Below, piece by piece: positions 1 to 4,556 of a DNA stretch of 6,152 nucleotides (position 1 is its first letter; each line of letters begins with the position of its first letter). This DNA is from Planctomycetota bacterium. GTDB lineage: Bacteria > Planctomycetota > Phycisphaerae > WQYP01. Location: contig JAJZCT010000218.1 of the NCBI GenBank assembly GCA_021828925.1, positions 1 through 6,152 on the forward strand, in the 5' to 3' direction. The position numbers were made by a program, and so were the translations under genes. The notes beneath the pieces are model-generated. The model had not been told where the DNA came from and searched no databases. It was given only the letters and a program-made list of their open reading frames with translations.

Positions 1-42
1 TAGCTCAATTGGGAATTTGAAAACGCAGTGAAAGAATAAGCC

Positions 43-819
43 ATGACTGACCATGTATATATATATGCCCTGGCGGCGCAAGATGGAGCCAAGCCGGCGT
101 GCTGTGCGGGGAACATTACCGCCGATGTTGCACTATCGCGCGGTATGGAACACGCCCATTGGTCCGACCGTGAAATAAATCCTGTTGCGGCACAAGCCCG
201 CGAGCTGACCGCGTGGCTGTTGCAGGGAGCTGCAGTTGCGGGGAGAGAAACAATGGGATTGTTTATCGGAACACGCTACGGCTCGCTGGAAGATGATCGG
301 ATATTTCAGGCTTCCCGAGTTGCTGATGGCGGAAAATTTGCCAGTCCCGCCGCATTTCGCCGTACGCTGCCCAGCACCGTGTCGGCAGAATTAACCATAG
401 CGTTTGGCATACGGGGACCACTGATTACATTTGCCGATCATCGCACGCCCAGCATGTTGGCAATTATTCGAGCTGCCAACTGGATCGCCCAGGGCAGAAT
501 GAACGCCGCTATTGCCGGATCGCTGGATTTTTTATCGCCCCGGCACTTGGGTTCGCCGGATTCAGGGGCCGTGTGCCGCACGGTATTATGCCTGCTGGCA
601 ACGCGTGAGGCATTTTTAGAATTGCAGCCTTGGGCCGCGATCACGCTAGCCGAAATTTCCTCGATCCGTGGATCCAGGTACCAAGCTGTTACACAATCAG
701 ATGAAACTGACTTCTCTGCAATGGCAGAGCTTACAGCAGCGAGCAAGCTCTCAATGCGACGTATTGAGCAAGACGGCGGCAATGGCAACACGTGCCGCCT
801 AGAGACTCAAGTGATGTAG
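43..819 (+). CDS. Stand-alone beta-ketoacyl synthase N-terminal-like protein, catalytic Cys absent
   Basis: 258 residues that resemble only the N-terminal half of a thiolase-fold ketosynthase (the Ketoacyl-synt_2 type of domain). Visible landmarks are GLFIGTRYGSLEDD (72-85), FASPAAFRRTLPST (99-112) and FGIRGPLITF (121-130), followed by the helix and GxxNAAIAGSLD (151-162) that normally surround the active site. Aligning GPLITFADHRTPSMLAI with the usual GPSLTVDTACSSSLVAI puts Arg134 where the nucleophilic Cys should be. The C-terminal half carrying the two catalytic His residues is missing. The protein is therefore probably not a condensing enzyme by itself; a chain-length-factor-like or scaffolding partner role in a fatty-acid, polyketide or aryl-polyene-like pathway is inferred. 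The ATG follows a weak purine-rich AAAGAA. The 42 bases before it carry stops in all frames and the upstream gene cannot be named. It converges with the DAHP synthase gene, 23 bp away. Confidence 0.75.
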   Translation: MTDHVYIYALAAQDGAKPACCAGNITADVALSRGMEHAHWSDREINPVAAQARELTAWLLQGAAVAGRETMGLFIGTRYGSLEDDRIFQASRVADGGKFASPAAFRRTLPSTVSAELTIAFGIRGPLITFADHRTPSMLAIIRAANWIAQGRMNAAIAGSLDFLSPRHLGSPDSGAVCRTVLCLLATREAFLELQPWAAITLAEISSIRGSRYQAVTQSDETDFSAMAELTAASKLSMRRIEQDGGNGNTCRLETQVM

Positions 820-842
820 TGCCATGGCCGAAATAACATTCA

Positions 843-1865
843 TCAGATTTCCCGATCCACGGCTGCCGCGATTCTTTTCAGCGACACCATCAACGATTTT
901 AAGCCTTGAGGTGTTATGGATTGGGCACCGTCGGTCAGGGCGTGTTCGGGATCGCTGTGACATTCAATGATTAATCCATCGGCTCCACATGCGACCGCAG
1001 CGCGGCACATGTCCGGCACAAGATGCGCATGGCCGGTGCCTTGGGAGGGATCGACAATAATAGGCAAATGGCTGATGCGGTGGACTTCCGGCACAATCGC
1101 CAGCGGCAATGTATTGCGGCAGTAAGATTCAAACGTGCGAATACCGCGCTCACAGAGAATCACATTGCTGTTACCGCGCGACATGACATATTCCGCCGCG
1201 AGCATAAATTCTTCCAGAGTGGCGCTTAAACCGCGTTTGAGCAGAACCGTCTTTTTCTGCTCCCCCACCGCCCACAGCAAATTATAGTTCTGCATATTCC
1301 GCGCGCCGACCTGAAATACGTCCGCATATTGGGCCACCAGCGGTACTTGTTCAATGGACATAACTTCGGTAACCACGGCCAGGCGGGTTTGTTCGCGTGC
1401 CTCGGCCAGAATTTCCAGCCCTTTTTCACCCATACCCTGAAAGGCATAGGGGCTGGTGCGCGGCTTGAACGCTCCGCCGCGTAACGCGGTGGCCCCCGCC
1501 TCCTTCACCGCGTGGGCCACTTCCAAGAGTTTCACACGATCTTCCACGGAACACGGGCCGGCAATCATCGCGATTTTTTTTCCGCCGGCGGCGGCTCCCA
1601 GCGTTCCCCCCATGGCCACGACCGAGCGTTCCTTTTTTACTTCTCGTGATGCCAATTTATACGGGGCCAGAACGGGCATTACCTTTTCCACGCCGGGAAC
1701 ATTTTCCACGCGTTCAATATCCATTTTCCGCTCATCGCCGATACACGCCACGACCGTCCGTTCTGTGCCCACAATAACATGTTCGCGCAGGCCCATTTCC
1801 CGTATCAGCGCCACGACATGATCCACGCGGGATTTATCAGCCCCCTGTTGCATTACCACAATCAT
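843..1865 (-). CDS. aroF: 3-deoxy-7-phosphoheptulonate (DAHP) synthase, type I-beta
   Basis: Condenses phosphoenolpyruvate with erythrose-4-phosphate, the first step of the shikimate pathway to Phe, Tyr and Trp, in the cytoplasm. The 340 residues have the Thermotoga-like layout: an N-terminal ferredoxin/ACT-like regulatory domain (about 1-70), a linker, then the TIM barrel. Barrel motifs seen are AGPCSVED (102-109), [11 protein letters not shown] (134-144), [11 protein letters not shown] (187-197), LKRG (209-212), CERGIRTFE (238-246), DPSQGTGH (272-279) and IIECHSDPE (299-307). The expected metal ligands of the T. maritima enzyme (Cys102, His272, Glu298, Asp309) map with identical spacing to Cys105, Gln275, Glu301 and Asp312, so the His ligand is replaced by Gln. 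The ATG has GGAG six bases upstream. The gene lies downstream of an aromatic leader-peptide attenuator and a 44-codon small gene on the same strand, which points to control by aromatic aminoacyl-tRNA supply. Symbols aroF, aroG and aroA are used interchangeably for this type. Confidence 0.95.
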   Translation of the reverse strand: MIVVMQQGADKSRVDHVVALIREMGLREHVIVGTERTVVACIGDERKMDIERVENVPGVEKVMPVLAPYKLASREVKKERSVVAMGGTLGAAAGGKKIAMIAGPCSVEDRVKLLEVAHAVKEAGATALRGGAFKPRTSPYAFQGMGEKGLEILAEAREQTRLAVVTEVMSIEQVPLVAQYADVFQVGARNMQNYNLLWAVGEQKKTVLLKRGLSATLEEFMLAAEYVMSRGNSNVILCERGIRTFESYCRNTLPLAIVPEVHRISHLPIIVDPSQGTGHAHLVPDMCRAAVACGADGLIIECHSDPEHALTDGAQSITPQGLKSLMVSLKRIAAAVDREI

Positions 1866-1955
1866 TTTTTACTCCGTCTGCGGCTCGGTTTTCCGCCGCG
1901 CAATATTTTCAACTGTTTTTCCTTCGCCGACACGGTATCTTCACACCGGGGCACG

Positions 1956-2090
1956 CTATGAATCAATGCTGCGCCGCCAGCGACGCTCCAGCAAACGGGC
2001 AAGCTCGGCACGAATTTGAACTGACAATTCTATCGCTTCGTGCGATTGGGCCAATGTTCGTTCAATGCTGGTAAGTATTGGCCGGTTCAT
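1956..2090 (-). CDS. Small uncharacterised 44-residue protein between attenuator and DAHP synthase
   Basis: A 44-residue reading frame starting MNRPILTSIERT and ending ERRWRRSIDS. The call rests mainly on the start: AAAGGAG sits six bases before the ATG, the best ribosome binding site in the window. The gene lies between the attenuator terminator and the DAHP synthase, so it would be co-transcribed on readthrough. The sequence is rich in Leu, Glu and Arg with heptad-like spacing and looks like one amphipathic helix with a basic C-terminus; there is no signal peptide or known motif. I do not recognise a family. The next frame (+1) is open from just before its stop all the way to a TGA that overlaps the ATG of the DAHP synthase as ATGA. 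The gene may therefore originally have been about 74 codons long and be shortened by a one-base indel, or two tiny frames may couple translation. Confidence 0.6.
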   Translation of the reverse strand: MNRPILTSIERTLAQSHEAIELSVQIRAELARLLERRWRRSIDS

Positions 2091-2096
2091 CTGAAA

Positions 2097-2103
2097 CTCC
2101 TTT
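2097..2103 (-). promoter_or_regulatory. Strong ribosome binding site of the 44-codon gene
   Basis: On the minus strand AAAGGAG lies six bases before the ATG at 2090. It follows the attenuator terminator by about 22 bases, so only readthrough transcripts carry it. Confidence 0.75.
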
Positions 2104-2126
2104 GTTAGAAAACCTGTTACAGCAAT

Positions 2127-2152
2127 AAAAAAGCCCGCTTTTTGCGGGCTTC
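2127..2152 (-). terminator. Intrinsic terminator (segments 3:4 of the attenuator)
   Basis: On the minus strand the perfect 8-bp stem AAGCCCGC / GCGGGCTT closes an AAAAA loop, and the 3' arm runs into six consecutive T followed by ATTG. This is a textbook Rho-independent terminator for minus-strand transcription. On the plus strand the hairpin is followed by CATGATC with no T run, so it does not serve the opposite direction. It ends about 30 bases after the leader-peptide stop codon and lies upstream of the 44-codon gene and the DAHP synthase. Confidence 0.9.
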
Positions 2153-2180
2153 ATGATCACATCCACACGATGGCAAAAGA

Positions 2181-2279
2181 TCACTGTGCCCGCCGCATAT
2201 CGCCGGTAAAGTAGTAGAACCAGAACCGATATCCGTCACCGGTTGAATTCGCAATACAGGATGGAGAAACACTTTTCAT
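2181..2279 (-). CDS. Aromatic leader peptide of the attenuator (32 residues)
   Basis: A 32-codon frame beginning MKSVSPSC and ending GDMRRAQ. Residues 17-24 read YRFWFYYF, that is seven aromatic residues in eight codons (TAT, TTC, TGG, TTC, TAC, TAC, TTT), covering all three end products of the shikimate pathway. The peptide has no likely function of its own; its role would be to let the ribosome sense charged tRNA-Tyr, tRNA-Phe and tRNA-Trp and so set the fold of the following RNA. It ends 29 bases before the terminator stem and precedes a DAHP synthase on the same strand, which is what such a sensor should control. No convincing Shine-Dalgarno precedes the ATG; if the putative promoter just upstream is real, the transcript would begin within a few bases of the start codon (near-leaderless). 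An in-frame TTG lies six codons earlier but has no better site. Confidence 0.8.
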   Translation of the reverse strand: MKSVSPSCIANSTGDGYRFWFYYFTGDMRRAQ

Positions 2280-2286
2280 CTCTACA

Positions 2287-2314
2287 CTATTATCCAAGCC
2301 GGCGAAAAAGTCAA
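2287..2314 (-). promoter_or_regulatory. Possible promoter of the attenuated operon
   Basis: On the minus strand TTGACT (2314-2309) is a near-consensus -35. It is followed by GGATAATAG, containing GATAAT (2294-2289, five of six matches, 14-bp spacer) or TAATAG (2292-2287, three of six, 16-bp spacer). Neither pairing is ideal, which lowers confidence. Either would start transcription at about 2282-2280, directly at the leader-peptide ATG. Continuing transcription from the chelatase gene upstream is the alternative. Confidence 0.4.
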
Positions 2315-2364
2315 ACCAATTGAGCTAAGCCGCTAGCCGATTCAGTAAACCCAATTGCCGGACT

Positions 2365-2889
2365 TCAACCGGCGTGACCGGCAGGTGCCGGCGCGTTGGG
2401 GCAACGGGTTGGTTTGCACGCATTACAGGTATAGCCATTGGATTGGCAGAGTTCCTGTTGATGCCGGCCGCGGGTCTGGCAGTATTCGCAACCGTCATGA
2501 TGCTCGTTGCAATGGGTAATGCGTTTTACGATCACCTGTGCGATTTTCTCATCAAGCCCCAACGGCTGCGTAACGTGGAAGTTGACATCCGGGTGACGTT
2601 TTGCCGCTTTGGCCACCATGCGCGGAATATCTGTGGTGCTGTGTCGGCCCGGCGACAAAAAGTATGGGTGCACCACCACCCGCGTGGCGCCCTGGGTGAC
2701 ACATGCCGAAAAAGCATCGGCAATACTTGGGGCGGCCAATTCCATGTGCGCAGCAGCTACGATCGGATAACCGCTGACACGCCGGAAGAGTTCGACAACA
2801 TCATTGAGCATATCATTCGCGGACGCCAAGCGACTGCCGTGATCCACCAGAATGATTCCGATCTTGTCTTTCCCGACCGTTTGAGCCAT
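2365..2889 (-). CDS. CbiX/SirB-type sirohydrochlorin chelatase with Cys-rich tail
   Basis: Inserts a metal ion (cobalt for cobalamin or iron for siroheme; not decidable here) into sirohydrochlorin. 174 residues counted from the ATG at 2889, chosen because GGAG lies eight bases upstream; an in-frame ATG at 2943 has no such site. The core of about 120 residues shows IGIILVDHGSR (10-20) with catalytic His17, the AHMELAAPSIADAF segment (47-60), and VVHPYFLSPGRHSTTDIP (72-89) with the second metal/catalytic His74. This is a single-domain short form that would act as a dimer. The tail is unusual: C-x6-C-x2-C occurs twice (Cys127/134/137 and Cys148/155/158) with a further Cys163, plus nearby His residues, suggesting an Fe-S cluster or metal store, as known for some Bacillus CbiX. 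No other tetrapyrrole gene is nearby. It is followed by the attenuated operon on the same strand. Confidence 0.9.
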   Translation of the reverse strand: MAQTVGKDKIGIILVDHGSRLASANDMLNDVVELFRRVSGYPIVAAAHMELAAPSIADAFSACVTQGATRVVVHPYFLSPGRHSTTDIPRMVAKAAKRHPDVNFHVTQPLGLDEKIAQVIVKRITHCNEHHDGCEYCQTRGRHQQELCQSNGYTCNACKPTRCPNAPAPAGHAG

Positions 2890-2923
2890 GCCTTGTTCTC
2901 CATTGAGGATATACAACAGCCGT

Positions 2924-2932
2924 ATTGTAGCA
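2924..2932 (-). promoter_or_regulatory. Extended -10 promoter of the chelatase gene
   Basis: Minus-strand TGCTACAAT: TACAAT matches five of six -10 bases and carries the TG of an extended -10 one base upstream. No good -35 is visible 17 bp further up (GATGAT). Transcription would start near 2917, leaving a 5' leader of about 28 bases that contains the GGAG site of the chelatase. Confidence 0.5.
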
Positions 2933-2943
2933 CGAGTTTGCAT

Positions 2944-3116
2944 ACAATCATCGGAACCCGGTATGACGCTGCCGCGTCAGTCCCAACGACACGAGGATTG
3001 TTTTTTGAGGCGGCGGCAAGGCGCGTTGCCGCAATACCTAGACGGATGGAAATGTGGCTGGTACAGAGCAGTTCCGGAACGGCAACGCCTGCGATCGCGG
3101 GCGGGGGTTGATCTTT
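2944..3116. other. Intergenic stretch without a recognisable gene
   Basis: Between the chelatase promoter and the decayed antitoxin I see no start with a ribosome binding site and no recognisable protein in any frame. A plus-strand frame covers it but has no familiar motif and largely mirrors the chelatase gene. It probably holds spacer DNA and possibly more decayed sequence. Confidence 0.4.
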
Positions 3117-3381
3117 TCAAGGCCTGAGGTGCTTGGGCAATTCGTCTCCCTTACGAGGCGTAGCACCGCTGCGACGATTCATAATCCTGTCGAACGCTTT
3201 GAAATCCGCTCTTGCTTTGTGGTCGGCAAAAAAGCGGGCTGTTTCAAAGGCGGATACTTTTTCGGCGACCGCCGTCACCACAAACTGATTGATGCTCGCG
3301 CCGTCCTCTTTTACTCAGACGTACAACCGCCTGTTTAAGTGAACGTGGCAGCCGCAGAGGATATGTAGATGTGCGTCTCAT
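3117..3381 (-). pseudogene. RHH/HicB-like antitoxin, frameshifted
   Basis: Reading from the ATG at 3381 gives MRRTSTYPLRLPRSLKQAVV and then RLSKR. One base later, in the next frame, it continues DGASINQFVVTAVAEKVSAF, ETARFFADHKARADFKAFDR and on to a TGA at 3119-3117. Joined by ignoring one G (about 3305-3306) the product is 87 residues. The layout is that of small antitoxins with a ribbon-helix-helix DNA-binding part: a beta strand (YPLRLPRSL), then a helix (KQAVVRLSKR), then the GxSINQF(V/I)xTAVAEK helix and a charged tail. Such proteins neutralise a partner toxin and repress their own operon. As written the gene is broken, because the unshifted frame runs into other codons after residue 25. 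Sequencing error cannot be excluded. The adjoining PIN toxin fragment supports a decayed toxin-antitoxin locus. The family resemblance is from memory of common antitoxin motifs. Confidence 0.6.
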
Positions 3382-3487
3382 AAAAGGTTACCTGGCCATT
3401 CCGCGCTGCTCGCAGAATGGCTGCTGAGGCCCCTCGTGGGCTGCGCATTACGGCTACTACCACGTCTGTGTCCAGCACCAGTATCAC
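3335..3487 (-). pseudogene. N-terminal stub of a PIN-family toxin
   Basis: From a GTG at 3487 the frame reads VILVLDTDVVVAVMRSPRGA and then SAAILRAARNGQVTF. This matches the first strand and helix of putative PIN-family toxins (RNases of toxin-antitoxin modules), usually LDTNVxVxAxxSPxGASxxIL. The first acidic active-site residue is Asp6; the usual Asn two residues on is Asp here. The similarity stops at residue 35, after which the frame runs 15 unrelated codons to a stop, overlapping the start of the antitoxin pseudogene in another frame. A complete PIN domain needs about 130-140 residues including three more acidic sites, all absent, so it cannot be active. The break lies within a few bases of the antitoxin ATG, consistent with a deletion that joined two parts of a toxin-antitoxin locus. 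Confidence 0.55.
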
Positions 3488-3989
3488 ATCATATACAATA
3501 TCATATCGTCCGGAATATGGAAATGACAGCCGTGAATGCCGGTGCGGCAATTTTTTCGGGCAGGGCCGAAATAACGCTAAATCAGGGGCAAATCACACCG
3601 TTTGGTCCCGGCGCGTCGGGATGCTTTTATGGTGCGTTCCACCACCGGCAAAGCCGGCGGCTATGTGAAGTTTCCCCGCACGGCGTGTGGCCTGGAAATA
3701 TTGCCACGCCCAATGCCGGCATGGCGGGCAATAAGGCAGCGTATCCGCTGGCCCATCGGACTCACTGCGGGGGCTGCGATCTTGCAAGGGAGGACTCTCT
3801 CTTCCAAGCCAGGCAATCTCTGGGCGTAAACGCGTGTTTTATCAGAACTGCGGCTTATCGGACAGCACTTACTGGAAACCCTCTGGAATTCGTTCATGGA
3901 ATCATGACGCAGAGCCGATGAAGGTCTTACGCTCACATCTACGTGAACCGAAGAACTCAAGTCGTGCGTTGTATAGAGGAGAGTCGAAA
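3488..3989. other. Gene-poor stretch upstream of the zincin-like gene
   Basis: About 500 bases between the PIN fragment and the next convincing gene. Overlapping open frames occur on both strands, none with a good ribosome binding site or recognised motif. The longest plus-strand frame that begins at a plausible ATG runs 3517-3921 and is listed separately with low confidence. Given the decayed toxin-antitoxin genes next door, this may be degraded coding sequence. Confidence 0.4.
3517..3921 (+). CDS. Doubtful uncharacterised reading frame
   Basis: 134 codons from ATG (MEMTAVNAGAAIFSGRAEIT at the start) to TGA; an open frame continues further upstream. I recognise no family. The first half looks protein-like (LNQGQITPFGPGASG), while the later part (HHRQSRRLCEVSPHGVWPG, HRTHCGGCDLAREDS) is irregular and Arg/His/Cys-rich, as out-of-frame translations often are. 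The +1 frame over 3602-3829 is equally open. There is no clear Shine-Dalgarno. It may be a frameshifted remnant or chance. Confidence 0.15.
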   Translation: MEMTAVNAGAAIFSGRAEITLNQGQITPFGPGASGCFYGAFHHRQSRRLCEVSPHGVWPGNIATPNAGMAGNKAAYPLAHRTHCGGCDLAREDSLFQARQSLGVNACFIRTAAYRTALTGNPLEFVHGIMTQSR

Positions 3990-4499
3990 ATGATTAACGT
4001 AGAGGTATTAAAAAGAATTGTTCCCACGATTACACCGGCCATGACCGCATGGGCCGAAACGATGGAACGTGCTGCCATGGAAAATGGCTTGGCTCTGGAT
4101 TCCCTGCAATGGCGGGATGCGTTGCGCGTAGGTGTGAAGCGTCCGGAAAAAGTGCGCGTCATGTATGTCGATGAATTGCCGCATCCGAACGCCGAACTGA
4201 CACTTCTGGCCAAAGAGATCGGCATACTGACCGATAAGACCGAGGGCATAACATTCGGTCACGGAATATTTATCAAAAACAATCTTCCTGATGTCAAACG
4301 CCGACTGATTCACCAACTGGCACACGTATGCCAATATGAACGGCTGGGAGAAATACGAATATTTGTTCGTGAGTACGTACAATCCTGCCTGGACTTCGGA
4401 TATGCCCATTCTCCGTTTGAACTGGAAGCGGAAGCCCGAACGCAGGAAGTCCTGGCGGATTTCCATACGGATATGAGACCGTGCCAATCCGGAGCATAA
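3990..4499 (+). CDS. Uncharacterised zincin-like protein with HQxxH in place of HExxH
   Basis: 169 residues; the ATG at 3990 is chosen because GAGGAG lies eight bases upstream, although the frame stays open further back. The centre carries RRLIHQLAHVCQYERLG (104-120) and then GYAHSPFELEAEAR (137-150). This is the arrangement of small zinc-metallopeptidase-like proteins: HExxHxxQY on a helix, followed by an acidic downstream helix with a third metal ligand (Glu146 or a neighbour). Here the catalytic Glu is Gln109, encoded CAA rather than GAA, while both His residues (108, 112) remain. Metal binding is thus possible but peptide hydrolysis unlikely; this is inference. There is no signal peptide or membrane segment, so a cytoplasmic location is likely. 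The N-terminal part (1-100) is unfamiliar. The next gene, nadA, has its own -10 box, so the two need not be one operon. Function unknown. Confidence 0.75.
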   Translation: MINVEVLKRIVPTITPAMTAWAETMERAAMENGLALDSLQWRDALRVGVKRPEKVRVMYVDELPHPNAELTLLAKEIGILTDKTEGITFGHGIFIKNNLPDVKRRLIHQLAHVCQYERLGEIRIFVREYVQSCLDFGYAHSPFELEAEARTQEVLADFHTDMRPCQSGA

Positions 4500-4526
4500 A
4501 AACGCCACAAGAAGCTCTCGAGCGCC

Positions 4527-4532
4527 TATAAT
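4527..4532 (+). promoter_or_regulatory. -10 box of the nadA promoter
   Basis: A perfect TATAAT. The hexamer 17 bp upstream (GCCACA, 4504-4509) matches the -35 consensus at only three positions. Transcription would start at about 4538-4540, just ahead of the nadA ribosome binding site GAGG at 4546-4549. No operator-like palindrome is evident. Confidence 0.5.
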
Positions 4533-4556
4533 AGCGTGCTAAGAAGAGGTGGTGTT

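Larger units (their letters stand above)
2127..2279 (-). promoter_or_regulatory. Aromatic amino-acid transcription attenuator of the DAHP synthase operon
   Basis: Minus-strand leader region with the mutually exclusive folds of a ribosome-mediated attenuator. Segment 1 (ATATCG, 2232-2227) contains the first control codon (Tyr) and can pair with CGATAT (2202-2197). Segment 2, GCGGGC (2193-2188) plus GTGATC (2184-2179), can pair with segment 3, GATCAT (2158-2153) plus GCCCGC (2149-2144), giving 12 bp (one G-U) around a symmetric 3x3 internal loop. Segment 3 also pairs with segment 4, GCGGGC (2138-2133), to form the terminator. The leader stop codon (2183-2181) lies inside segment 2, so a ribosome finishing the peptide would block the antiterminator. 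A ribosome stalled on the aromatic codons (2231-2208) would leave segment 2 free for segment 3. Pairings are read directly; the regulation is inferred from the known trp/phe attenuator mechanism. Confidence 0.85.

Noticed and set aside
1..12. TAGCTCAATTGG at the window start recurs inverted at 2316-2327
   Set aside because: A 12-base match between two places on either strand is expected by chance in about 6 kb.
1456..1821. Plus-strand open frame of 121 codons opposite the DAHP synthase
   Set aside because: Ser/Thr/Arg-rich shadow of a well-conserved enzyme on the other strand; no start signal.
2127..2152. Reading the hairpin as the simple terminator of the chelatase gene
   Set aside because: It lies over 200 bases past the chelatase stop, directly after an aromatic-rich reading frame, and has a matching antiterminator strand; the attenuator reading explains more. 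It may also stop readthrough from the chelatase.
2127..2279. T-box or metabolite riboswitch instead of a peptide attenuator
   Set aside because: No T-box motif or specifier-loop arrangement is seen, the leader is short, and the aromatic codon run with stop-codon placement fits the ribosome-stalling type.
2316..2357. CAATTGG occurring twice, 35 bases apart, between the chelatase stop and the leader (2357-2351 and 2322-2316, minus strand), the second touching the -35
   Set aside because: Could be an operator, but a 7-base match with only loosely similar flanks is too weak, and no matching known operator comes to mind.
2374..3111. Long plus-strand open frame of 245 codons opposite the chelatase
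   Set aside because: It is antisense to a clearly recognisable CbiX/SirB gene, has no ribosome binding site and no known motif; it exists because the real gene lacks certain codons.
3661..3960. Minus-strand frame of 99 codons in the gene-poor stretch
   Set aside because: Unrecognised, no Shine-Dalgarno, irregular composition; not supportable as a gene.
3100..3989. Insertion sequence or CRISPR array in the gene-poor region
   Set aside because: No terminal inverted repeats, target duplications, transposase motifs or regularly spaced repeats were found.
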